From CAYMTV01 sp964393525 (GTDB lineage Bacteria; Patescibacteriota; Microgenomatia; Daviesbacterales; UBA10151), in contig CAYMTV010000042.1 in the NCBI GenBank assembly GCA_964393525.1, positions 1 through 7,296 of the forward strand: a stretch of DNA of 7,296 nt, read 5' to 3'. This document shows, piece after piece, positions 1 to 5,808 of the stretch. Made by a program: the position numbers and the translations under genes. Each line of letters starts with the position of its first letter. Within the stretch, counting starts at the first letter, position 1. The notes under the pieces were generated by a model, which was not told the origin of the DNA, made no database searches, and worked only from the letters and a program-made list of their open reading frames with translations.

Positions 1-191
1 GAGCCGTAGTTAAGTCTCCTAAGCTTTTAATATTGGATGAGCCTTGCCATGGATTAGATCTAAAAAATAGAAAAAAAGTTTTAGCATTAATAGAAAAAAT
101 TGGCAAAAATGAAACAAGTCTTTTGTTGATTACACACAATCCAGATGAAGTTGTTCCCTCTATAACTCATACATTTAATCTAACAAAATAG
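1..191 (+). CDS. ABC-type ATP-binding protein, C-terminal end (ModF-like), partial
   Basis: The first complete codon is at position 3 and the stop TAG is at 189-191, so only the last 62 residues are present. They contain a Walker B and D-loop run (LLILDEPCHGLD), in which Glu is the expected catalytic base, then an H-loop histidine in LLLITHNPDE. The C-terminal stretch VPSITHTFNLTK resembles the end of ModF (DUF of ABC ATPases linked to molybdate transport), where the pattern LLILDEP-x-x-GLD is followed by an x-CITH-x-x-E-F tail. That family comparison is from memory. No membrane segments or partner genes are visible, so the substrate is unknown. It is not SufC, which lies complete downstream. 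The gene ends 80 bases before the next start, and a palindrome at 199-214 could act as a weak terminator for it. Confidence 0.6.
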   Translation, partial: AVVKSPKLLILDEPCHGLDLKNRKKVLALIEKIGKNETSLLLITHNPDEVVPSITHTFNLTK

Positions 192-198
192 TATAATC

Positions 199-214
199 GC
201 AAGATTAATCTTGC
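199..214. promoter_or_regulatory. Perfect 16-bp palindrome, candidate operator 1 (or weak terminator)
   Basis: GCAAGATTAATCTTGC equals its own reverse complement, so it carries the half-sites CAAGAT (200-205) and ATCTTG (208-213) separated by TA. The same half-sites recur in the palindrome at 242-260, centred about 44 bp downstream, which points to a dimeric DNA-binding protein occupying two sites. Because it lies just after the stop at 191 and is followed by TCTTATT, it might instead form a weak 5-bp terminator hairpin for the upstream gene. The T run is poor, so the operator reading is preferred. The binding protein is not identifiable from this window. Confidence 0.5.
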
Positions 215-233
215 TCTTATTCAAAGAAGAGGC

Positions 234-263
234 TTGTCCTCATATCTTGGAGCAAGATATAAT
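234..263 (+). promoter_or_regulatory. Promoter of the DUF1858-suf operon
   Basis: A consensus -10 box TATAAT lies at 258-263. A partial -35 box TTGTCC (4 of 6 matches to TTGACA) lies at 234-239, with an 18-bp spacer. The predicted transcription start falls around 269-272, on or just before the ATG at 272. There is no Shine-Dalgarno sequence at usable distance from that ATG, so the mRNA is probably leaderless. A second TATAAT at 192-197 has no recognisable -35 partner. The palindrome at 242-260 fills the spacer and overlaps the first bases of the -10 box. Confidence 0.55.
242..260. promoter_or_regulatory. Palindromic operator 2 overlapping the suf promoter -10 box
   Basis: ATATCTTG (242-249), GAG, CAAGATAT (253-260): two perfect 8-bp inverted arms around a 3-bp centre. 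It shares the ATCTTG/CAAGAT half-sites with the palindrome at 199-214. It covers the downstream half of the promoter spacer and three bases of the -10 box, the normal place for a repressor site. Because transcription should start downstream of it, it would act as DNA rather than as an RNA hairpin. The sequence does not match the IscR, Fur or cyanobacterial SufR consensus sites as I know them. The regulator is unknown, and iron or Fe-S responsiveness is only inferred from the downstream genes. Confidence 0.6.
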
Positions 264-271
264 ATCAAGCC

Positions 272-538
272 ATGATTAAATATATTGATGCCAGGAAATT
301 AAAAAAATCTTCCACTTTTCAGCTTGAAAAAGAGATGGCTATTTCCGAAATAATGGAAAAATCTCCAAAAGCTGTTGAGTTTTTAAGTATGTATGGATTG
401 AATTGCGCAACTTGTTTTGCGGCAAATTTTGACACCCTAAAAGAAGGAGCACAGGTCCATGGAATGACAGAGGAAGAATTAGATGAAATGATTGAGGAGA
501 TTAATATTGAACTGGCAAAAAGAGCAAATGGCGGATAG
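272..538 (+). CDS. DUF1858 small CxxC protein (hybrid-cluster-associated redox disulfide family)
   Basis: This 88-residue soluble protein resembles the DUF1858 / hybrid-cluster-associated disulfide redox family. Residues 23-75 follow the family pattern: a short helix (ISEIMEKSPKAVEFL), then YGLNCATC with Cys45 and Cys48, then an acidic C-terminal helix. The two cysteines could form a redox disulfide or bind metal, but no function is established. It is the first gene of the suf operon, with sufC starting 3 bases after its stop, which suggests a role in cluster assembly or in sensing or trafficking of sulfur or redox equivalents. The start at 272 is chosen because the -10 box ends 8 bases upstream, fitting a leaderless transcript. 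An internal ATG at 335 would give a protein limited to the conserved domain, but it also lacks a well-spaced ribosome-binding site. Confidence 0.8.
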   Translation: MIKYIDARKLKKSSTFQLEKEMAISEIMEKSPKAVEFLSMYGLNCATCFAANFDTLKEGAQVHGMTEEELDEMIEEINIELAKRANGG

Positions 539-541
539 CTT

Positions 542-1309
542 ATGGCAGATGGTTATAAAAGAAATTTTTTATTAATAAAAAACTTATTTGTTTCCACTAT
601 TGATGGAAAAGAGATTTTGCGCGGAGTTTCTTTAGGGATTAAAAAAGGGGAGATTCACGCCATCATGGGTCCTAATGGTTCTGGAAAATCAACACTCGCT
701 CAAAGTTTAATGGGACACCCAGGATTTGTCATTACAAAAGGCTCTGTTATTTTAAATGGTGAAGATATAACTAAACTGACTCCAGATAAAAAAGCCAAAC
801 TGGGATTATTTTTGGGATTCCAATATCCAGTAGAAGTTGCAGGAGTTAACTTTGGAAATTTCTTAAGGACTGCTAAAAACGCTAATTTAAAAAAAGGTGA
901 TAAAAAAGCCTCACCTTTAGGATTTAGAAATGAACTAAAAGATAAAGCAAAAGCATTGGCTTTTTCAGAGGAAATTTCTCAAAGATCTTTAAATGAGGGG
1001 TTCTCCGGAGGAGAAAAGAAAAAGGCAGAAGTTTTACAGCTTTCAATTTTAAAACCGGAATTTGCAATTTTGGATGAGCCGGACTCAGGATTGGATGTTG
1101 ATGCGCTAAGACATATTTCTAAGACTATTAACAATTTAGATTTTGAGTTAGGACTTATGCTCATTACTCACTACCAAAGAATTTTGCATTACATAAAGCC
1201 CGACTTTGTTCATATCTTTGTTAATGGAAAAATTATTAAATCTGGCAAGGGCGATCTAGCAGAAAAAATTGAAAAGGAGGGATATGAACAGCTCACAACC
1301 AATAGTTAA
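542..1309 (+). CDS. sufC: SufC, Fe-S cluster assembly ATPase
   Basis: SufC is the cytosolic ABC-type ATPase of the SufBCD scaffold. Its ATP-driven dimerisation reshapes SufB-SufD during Fe-S cluster building. The 255-residue length is normal for the family. Visible motifs: Walker A GPNGSGKST (43-51), Q-loop in FQYP (Gln94), ABC signature FSGGEKKK (154-161), Walker B and D-loop FAILDEPDSGLD (174-185) with catalytic Glu179, and H-loop His210. ILDEPDSGLD and the GFQYP region are hallmarks of SufC rather than of transport ATPases, and no permease is nearby. The start lies 3 bases after the DUF1858 stop with only a weak purine stretch before it, so translation is probably coupled. Its 3' end contains the ribosome-binding site and first codons of sufB. 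Confidence 0.95.
   Translation: MADGYKRNFLLIKNLFVSTIDGKEILRGVSLGIKKGEIHAIMGPNGSGKSTLAQSLMGHPGFVITKGSVILNGEDITKLTPDKKAKLGLFLGFQYPVEVAGVNFGNFLRTAKNANLKKGDKKASPLGFRNELKDKAKALAFSEEISQRSLNEGFSGGEKKKAEVLQLSILKPEFAILDEPDSGLDVDALRHISKTINNLDFELGLMLITHYQRILHYIKPDFVHIFVNGKIIKSGKGDLAEKIEKEGYEQLTTNS
1272..1280 (+). promoter_or_regulatory. Ribosome-binding site that sets the sufB start
   Basis: AAAAGGAGG lies inside the end of sufC and is followed, after a short GAT spacer, by ATG at 1284. A longer frame could open at TTG 1269, but that codon lies upstream of the site and would translate through the Shine-Dalgarno itself, so ATG 1284 is the likely start. The spacing of 3 bases from GGAGG is tight but workable. 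Confidence 0.65.
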
Positions 1310-2684
1310 AAATTCCTATCAATTTGGTTTTTCAAAACCAGAGTCTTCTTTTTTTAGAACTCCAAAAGGTTTGAGTAAAAAAGTTGTCGAGGCAATTTCT
1401 CATTTTAAAAACGAACCGGATTGGATGAGAAAATTTAGACTAGAAGCATTAGGATACTTTGAGGAAAGACCAATGCCAACATGGGGAGCAGATCTTTCTG
1501 CAATTAATTTTGATAGTATACATTATTATATAAGTCCAACAGACGTAAAGGCGCGAACTTGGGAGGATGTCCCCAAAGACATAAAAGATACTTATGATAA
1601 GATTGGGATACCAGAGGCAGAAAAAAAGTTTTTAGCAGGGGTAGGCGCACAATATGATTCAGAAGTTATTTATCACAACTTAAAAAAAACTTGGGAAGAT
1701 AAAGGAGTTATATTTTTAGATACAGACACAGCCTTAAAAAAATATCCGGAGATTTTTAAAGAATATTTTGGCAAATTAATTCCTCCCAACGACAATAAAT
1801 TTGCAGCCTTAAATTCTGCTGTCTGGAGTGGAGGAAGTTTTGTGTATATCCCAAAAGGTGTATCAGTTGATATTCCTCTGCAAGCTTATTTTAGAATTAA
1901 TGCCGCCAACATGGGTCAGTTTGAAAGAACTTTAATAATTGCCGAAGAAGGGAGCTTTGTTCACTACGTTGAAGGGTGTACAGCTCCAATTTATATAACA
2001 GATTCTCTGCATGCAGCAGTTGTAGAAATTGTTGTTAAAAAAGGAGCCAGAGTCAGATACACCACAATTCAAAACTGGTCTAATAATGTTTATAATTTAG
2101 TTACCAAAAGAGCATTTGTGGAAGACGAGGGGGTAATGGAGTGGGTCGATGGAAATTTAGGTTCCAAAGTAACTATGAAATACCCCTCAGTTTATTTAAA
2201 AGGTAAGGGTGCAAAGGGAGAAATATTATCGTTGGCATTTGCCGGCAAGGGTCAATATCAGGATGCCGGAGGAAAGGCTTTTCATTTCGCACCTTATACA
2301 ACTTCAACTATTACTTCCAAATCAGTCTCAGTTGGAGGAGGAAGAACAAGTTATCGAGGGATGGTTAGAGTAAATCACGGAGCAAAAGGGTCTAAATCTT
2401 TTGTTAGGTGTGATGCATTGCTTTTGGATAAACTATCAAGAACAGATACATACCCTACAAATGATATTAACGAAGAAGATGTAACTATTGGTCACGAGGC
2501 TTCTGTTTCCAAAGTAGGAGAGGCCCAATTATTTTATTTGATGAGTAGGGGACTGGATGAAGCTCAAGCTACTTCAATGATAGTTAACGGATTTATAGAA
2601 CCAATTGTTAAACAAATTCCTTTAGAATATGCAGTCGAATTAAATCGGCTAATTGAGCTGTCAATGGAAGGATCAGTTGGATGA
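1284..2684 (+). CDS. sufB: SufB, Fe-S cluster scaffold subunit
   Basis: SufB is the scaffold subunit that receives persulfide sulfur and assembles the nascent Fe-S cluster with SufC and SufD. From ATG 1284 it has 466 residues, close to the family norm. Family landmarks are present in order: MPTWGADLS near residue 65, VWSGGSFVYIPKGV (about 180-193), HYVEGCTAP (Cys232), VRCDALLL (Cys376, equivalent to the essential Cys405 of E. coli SufB) and TIGHEASVSKVG (His404 and Glu405, equivalent to E. coli His433-Glu434). The end LSMEGSVG is also typical. The residues implicated in sulfur transfer and cluster formation at the SufB-SufD interface are therefore kept. The gene overlaps sufC by 26 bases and shares an ATGA stop/start with sufD, so the three are translated as one block. 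Confidence 0.96.
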   Translation: MNSSQPIVKNSYQFGFSKPESSFFRTPKGLSKKVVEAISHFKNEPDWMRKFRLEALGYFEERPMPTWGADLSAINFDSIHYYISPTDVKARTWEDVPKDIKDTYDKIGIPEAEKKFLAGVGAQYDSEVIYHNLKKTWEDKGVIFLDTDTALKKYPEIFKEYFGKLIPPNDNKFAALNSAVWSGGSFVYIPKGVSVDIPLQAYFRINAANMGQFERTLIIAEEGSFVHYVEGCTAPIYITDSLHAAVVEIVVKKGARVRYTTIQNWSNNVYNLVTKRAFVEDEGVMEWVDGNLGSKVTMKYPSVYLKGKGAKGEILSLAFAGKGQYQDAGGKAFHFAPYTTSTITSKSVSVGGGRTSYRGMVRVNHGAKGSKSFVRCDALLLDKLSRTDTYPTNDINEEDVTIGHEASVSKVGEAQLFYLMSRGLDEAQATSMIVNGFIEPIVKQIPLEYAVELNRLIELSMEGSVG

Positions 2685-3244
2685 TTAAAAAAAATATTGT
2701 AATTGGTGAAAATGAACATCTGGTATTGCCACTATTTTGGGATGGAAAAGAGGAGGAGATTTCTTACCAGATTGATCTTGTGGAGAGGGGAGCACAAGTA
2801 GTTCTCTGGGGATTATTACTTGGAAAAGACACAGATTGGTTGGAGCTTAGATTAAATATTTCTCATAGAGCTCCAGATACAAAGAGCAAAGTTGTTTTAA
2901 AAGGTGCATTAACAGGTCGTGCAAAAATTAATTTTGAAGGTTTAGTAAAAATAGAAAAGGGGAGTACTGGATCTAATGCTTGGCTTGGATCACATTTTTT
3001 ACTACTTTCTGAAAATGCTAAAGGAAGAGCTATACCCTCTTTAGAAATTTTAGAAAATGATATTAAAGCCGGACATGCGGCAACTGTGGGAAGAATAAAT
3101 GATTTAGAACTTTTTTATTTGATGAGTAGGGGATTAACAAAGGAAGACGCAAAAAAGCTAATAGTAGAGGGTTTTCTTAAAAGTATTTTAGAAAGAATGC
3201 CAGCCAGTTTAGTTAACTCATCCAAACTTAAGGAGTATATTTAA
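2681..3244 (+). CDS. sufD: SufD, unusually short Fe-S assembly scaffold subunit
   Basis: SufD pairs with SufB in the SufBCD complex. This protein has only 187 residues, against roughly 300-430 for most SufD proteins. It lacks the usual N-terminal helical region and much of the beta-helix core. The C-terminal core is recognisable: IPSLEILENDIKAGHAATVGRI (about 118-139), matching the family pattern VKCSHGATVG, then LFYLMSRGLTKEDAKKLIVEGFL. His132 corresponds to the functionally important SufD histidine (His360 in E. coli), while the cysteine usually two residues before it is Ala130 here. The ATGA junction with sufB means the start is intact, and the frame is open to a normal stop, so this looks like a reduced form rather than a broken gene. 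A SufB-like paralogue is an alternative, but order, size and the missing RCD motif favour SufD. Confidence 0.88.
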   Translation: MIKKNIVIGENEHLVLPLFWDGKEEEISYQIDLVERGAQVVLWGLLLGKDTDWLELRLNISHRAPDTKSKVVLKGALTGRAKINFEGLVKIEKGSTGSNAWLGSHFLLLSENAKGRAIPSLEILENDIKAGHAATVGRINDLELFYLMSRGLTKEDAKKLIVEGFLKSILERMPASLVNSSKLKEYI

Positions 3245-3252
3245 TTATGAAA

Positions 3253-3290
3253 TTGCGCAATCAATATGCACGTGTATAGAAAGTGTACAA
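3253..3290. repeat. Nested palindromic element, copy A (upstream of sufS)
   Basis: This 38-bp element shares the identical 20-mer GCGCAATCAATATGCACGTG (3255-3274) with copy B at 4546-4583, and corresponding positions have the same geometry. An inner near-palindrome TATGCACGTGTATA (3265-3278) has one mismatch. The outer arms TTGCGCAA (3253-3260) and GTGTACAA (3283-3290) are symmetric about the same centre but only partly complementary, so this copy is a decayed version of B. It fills the gap between sufD and sufS, and its last two bases run into the sufS ribosome-binding site. A weak promoter-like pair is also present (TTGCGC at 3253, TATAGA at 3275, 16-bp spacer), so it may drive or tune sufS separately. 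Confidence 0.7.
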
Positions 3291-3295
3291 AGGAG
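3289..3295 (+). promoter_or_regulatory. Ribosome-binding site that sets the sufS start
   Basis: AAAGGAG ends 8 bases before ATG 3304, an ideal spacing. The frame is open upstream to a GTG at 3283, but that codon precedes the Shine-Dalgarno and would add seven residues not expected in the family, so ATG 3304 is the start. Confidence 0.85.
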
Positions 3296-3303
3296 AAAAT
3301 ATT

Positions 3304-4536
3304 ATGATAGATTTTAAAGTTTTGAAAAAGGATTTTCCAATCTTTGCAAATAGACCCCAACCGTTTATTTATTTAGATAGCGGTTCAACATCTCAAAAAC
3401 CTAAATCTGTTATTGATACGGTAAGCAGTTTTTATTTAAATTCTAATGCTAATGTTCACAGAGGTATTTCTAAACTTTCTGAGGAAGCAACAAACCTTTA
3501 TGAAGGTTCAAGGGAGAAAGTTGCAAAATTTATTAATGCTTACTCCCCTACCGAAATAATATTTACCGGAAACACTAATGAAGCAATAAATTTAGTGGCA
3601 ATTGGTTGGGCCAGGAAAAATCTAAGGGTGGGAGATATTGTTGTTACAACTGAGATGGAACATCATGCAAATTTTGTTCCTTGGCTTAAACTTAAAGAAG
3701 AAATAGGGATAATTTTACATATTCTACCAATAGACAAAAATTATAGATTGGATTTTGAATCCTTAATAAAAGGGAAGGTAAATTTAAGAAAAGTAAAATT
3801 AGTGGCCTTAACGCATGTCTCAAATGTCTTAGGGACCATAAACCCAATACAAGAGCTAATTAAGTTTTTTAAAGAAAAGGGAGTAAGGACTAGGTTTCTA
3901 ATAGATGCAGCCCAATCAATCCCGCATATTCCAGTAAATGTTAAAAATTTGGATTGTGATTTTTTAGCGTTCTCCCCTCACAAAATGTTTGGTCCAACCG
4001 GAATCGGTGTGCTTTGGGCGAGGAAAGAATTATTGGAAGAAATGGATCCATTATTTGTAGGGTCCCACATGATTGCTGAAGTCACTAAAGAAAAAGCTAC
4101 CTGGACAGATATTCCTTGGAAATTTGAGGTAGGAACTGGAAAACTGGAAGCAGCTGTAGGTTTAGGTTCAGCAATTGATTATGTAGAACAAATTGGAATG
4201 GAAAATATCATGCAACACGAAAGAGAATTAACTGAATATGGGTTTAAGAAACTACAAGAAATTCCTGGGCTAACTCTCTTTGGACCTAAAGATAGTAAAA
4301 ATAGGCTGGCAATATTTTCTTTTAATATTACTGGGGCACATGCTCATGATGTTGCCCAAATTTTGGATTCTTTAGGGATTTGCATAAGATCCGGCCACCA
4401 CTGTGCTCAACCATTAATGAATGTTTTAGGAGTTCCTGCAACCGCAAGAGCGTCCTTATATATTTACAACGACAAATCGGATATTGATGCACTAGTTGAA
4501 GGACTAAAAGTAGTTAAAAACATACTAAAAGTGTAA
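3304..4536 (+). CDS. sufS: SufS, group II cysteine desulfurase
   Basis: SufS is a PLP-dependent cytosolic enzyme that converts L-cysteine to L-alanine and leaves a persulfide on its active-site cysteine for cluster assembly. From ATG 3304 it has 410 residues, the usual length. Visible landmarks: EMEHHAN (His at about 120-121, stacking on PLP), DAAQSIPH (about 201-208), SPHKMFGPTGIG with PLP-binding Lys227, RSGHHCAQPL with catalytic Cys367, and ARASLYIYN with substrate-binding Arg382. The RxGHHCAQP context marks the SufS/group II type rather than NifS/IscS. Two spots are unusual: the N-terminal LDNAATSQKP motif reads LDSGSTSQKP, and the stretch after FEVGT reads GKLEAAVG instead of the common PNIAGAIG. 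The gene sits between two copies of a palindromic repeat, and its natural partner SufU follows. Confidence 0.95.
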   Translation: MIDFKVLKKDFPIFANRPQPFIYLDSGSTSQKPKSVIDTVSSFYLNSNANVHRGISKLSEEATNLYEGSREKVAKFINAYSPTEIIFTGNTNEAINLVAIGWARKNLRVGDIVVTTEMEHHANFVPWLKLKEEIGIILHILPIDKNYRLDFESLIKGKVNLRKVKLVALTHVSNVLGTINPIQELIKFFKEKGVRTRFLIDAAQSIPHIPVNVKNLDCDFLAFSPHKMFGPTGIGVLWARKELLEEMDPLFVGSHMIAEVTKEKATWTDIPWKFEVGTGKLEAAVGLGSAIDYVEQIGMENIMQHERELTEYGFKKLQEIPGLTLFGPKDSKNRLAIFSFNITGAHAHDVAQILDSLGICIRSGHHCAQPLMNVLGVPATARASLYIYNDKSDIDALVEGLKVVKNILKV

Positions 4537-4545
4537 AGCCCAAAA

Positions 4546-4583
4546 TAGCGCAATCAATATGCACGTGCATACATGTTGCGCTA
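4546..4583. repeat. Nested palindromic element, copy B (between sufS and sufU)
   Basis: Outer arms TAGCGCAA (4546-4553) and TTGCGCTA (4576-4583) are perfect inverted repeats. Inside them, after 4-base spacers, lies a perfect 14-bp palindrome TATGCACGTGCATA (4558-4571) with the same centre. The 20-mer at 4548-4567 is identical to copy A. As RNA it could fold into a hairpin of 8 bp, a 4x4 internal loop and 5 bp closed by ACGT; as DNA it is a doubly symmetric protein-binding or cruciform site. No T run follows, so it is not an intrinsic terminator. Possible roles are an interspersed palindromic repeat, an mRNA processing or stability element, or an operator. Its function is unknown. Confidence 0.8.
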
Positions 4584-4624
4584 AGATAAGAAAAGAAAAA
4601 AAGTTAAGGAAGTTTTAAAGCTGA

Positions 4625-4993
4625 ATGAATAGTCAGTTATATCGCGAAATTATTTTAGAACACTGGAAAAATCCTCAAAACTGGGGAGAAGTTTCCAATG
4701 CTGATTTTGAGATCTCAGATTACAGCCCGTTATGCGGAGACAAAATAAAAATTACAGGAAAAATTAAAAATGGAAAAGTTGAAGATTTAAAATTCACGGC
4801 CGAGGGATGTGCAATTTCTGTTGCATCAGGTTCCATATTAACTGAAGAGTTAAAGGATATGAATATTGAAGAGATTAAAAATATCTCACAAGAAGATTTT
4901 TTAAATTTATTAGAAATTGATTTAACGACTTCAAGAATAAAATGCGGATTACTTCCCTATTCCGCGCTTCAAAAAGCAATTAAGCAGCTTTAG
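4625..4993 (+). CDS. sufU: SufU/IscU-like Fe-S scaffold or sulfur-transfer protein
   Basis: This 122-residue NifU-N/IscU-fold protein follows sufS, the classic position of SufU, which accepts persulfide sulfur from SufS through a zinc site. The metal/sulfur ligands are present: PLCGD (Cys37, Asp39), EGCAIS (Cys62) and RIKCGLL (Cys107). EGCAISVASGSILTE and the lysine before Cys107 are SufU-like, since IscU has His there. The protein nevertheless lacks the extra segment of about 18-20 residues that SufU normally carries between the second and third cysteines (45 residues here, about 62 in B. subtilis SufU and 43 in E. coli IscU). An in-frame TGA directly upstream (4622-4624) makes ATG 4625 the first possible start, with AAGGAAG at 4606-4612 as a somewhat distant ribosome-binding site. 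Its 3' end overlaps the convergent permease gene by 14 bases. Confidence 0.88.
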   Translation: MNSQLYREIILEHWKNPQNWGEVSNADFEISDYSPLCGDKIKITGKIKNGKVEDLKFTAEGCAISVASGSILTEELKDMNIEEIKNISQEDFLNLLEIDLTTSRIKCGLLPYSALQKAIKQL

Positions 4994-5801
4994 CTTCATG
5001 AGCATCTTTCCTAAATACCCACCAGCTTAGGATAGCAACATAAGCTACATATAATACAATTTGGGTAACTTCCATCCGCTGAGTGATTCCAAATAAAGCC
5101 TTAATTAAGTCTCCAGCAATTGTTGAGCTGTGGGGAATAAATGAGAATGTTAATTTGTTTGCTTCGGGTATTAGTCCTGCTTCGGCAAATTCATGAACAC
5201 CTCTTGTTAAAAGCCCCGCTGCAAATAAAATTAGCAGCATATTAATAGTTTTAAAGGCATAAGAAATAGGAAGCTTAATAGCCCCTAATGTTAATGCTGC
5301 TGCAACAGTTACTCCACTAATCATTCCTGTCCCAAAACCCGTTAAGATTTTAGTGGGTTCTGAGGAGAGATAGATGGTAGATAAAAACAAAGCAATTTCA
5401 AACCCTTCTCTAAATACTGCAATAAAAGCTAGAGGAAATAAACCTTTTACCTCCTCTTTCTCAACTTTTTCCTTGATTTTATTAAACAAAGTTTTTCTGT
5501 AATTTGAAAAATATTTATGTAGGAAAAAAACTGCCCAAGTAATAAAAGCAGCTGAAGTTACCATGAGTATTCCTTCTATAAATTCTTCGGTTTTACCTGT
5601 GTAAATCTCCTGAACTTTTAAACCAAAGAAGGAAGCCAGTCCAATAATAATGAAGCTTACTACACCGGCTAAAGCTGTAGCGCTCCAGACAGTCTTTATC
5701 GCTCTCTTTTGATTCAATTTAATTAGAATTGATAAAATTGCAGCAACTATTAAGGTTGCTTCCAAGACTTCTCTAAAGGTAATTAAAAATGCAGGTAGCA
5801 T
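4980..5801 (-). CDS. FTR1-family iron permease
   Basis: This 273-residue integral membrane protein belongs to the FTR1/EfeU family, which imports iron across the cytoplasmic membrane. It has about seven hydrophobic segments and both signature REXXE motifs: FREVLEA (Arg10-Glu14) in the first segment and FREGFEI (Arg131-Glu135) in the fourth. EFIEGILM (Glu76) and GVHEFAEAGLIP (about 201-212) are further family marks. The start is ATG at 5801, because MLPAFLITFRE is the normal N terminus. A longer frame back to GTG 5888 would add 29 polar, cysteine-containing residues and run through the divergent leucine leader, so it is rejected. No Shine-Dalgarno precedes the ATG; an extended -10 box lies 7 bases upstream. 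It converges on the suf operon, overlapping sufU by 14 bases, and could supply iron for cluster assembly. The substrate is inferred from family membership only, and no EfeO/EfeB partners are visible. Confidence 0.88.
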   Translation of the reverse strand: MLPAFLITFREVLEATLIVAAILSILIKLNQKRAIKTVWSATALAGVVSFIIIGLASFFGLKVQEIYTGKTEEFIEGILMVTSAAFITWAVFFLHKYFSNYRKTLFNKIKEKVEKEEVKGLFPLAFIAVFREGFEIALFLSTIYLSSEPTKILTGFGTGMISGVTVAAALTLGAIKLPISYAFKTINMLLILFAAGLLTRGVHEFAEAGLIPEANKLTFSFIPHSSTIAGDLIKALFGITQRMEVTQIVLYVAYVAILSWWVFRKDAHEAKAA

Positions 5802-5808
5802 GGAAGAT

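Noticed and set aside
192..197. TATAAT at 192-197 as the suf promoter -10
   Set aside because: No -35-like hexamer lies at 16-18 bp, and the box at 258-263 has a better -35 and a better position.
979..1164. 61-codon open frame on the minus strand inside sufC
   Set aside because: It is antisense to conserved SufC motifs (ABC signature and Walker B), has no ribosome-binding site, and its translation resembles no family.
1269..1283. TTG start for sufB
   Set aside because: It lies upstream of and through the AAAAGGAGG site; ATG 1284 fits the Shine-Dalgarno and the family start.
3283..3303. GTG start for sufS
   Set aside because: AAAGGAG at 3289-3295 is ideally placed for ATG 3304, and the extra seven residues are not a family feature.
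4546..4583. Palindrome copy B as an intrinsic terminator after sufS
   Set aside because: No T run follows either arm, and sufU, the functional partner of sufS, lies directly downstream.
3253..4583. Palindrome pair as dif/pdif (Xer) sites or integron attC sites
   Set aside because: There is no TTATGTTAAAT-type XerD arm and no RYYYAAC/GTTRRRY core. Only a short TGCGCA resemblance to dif exists.
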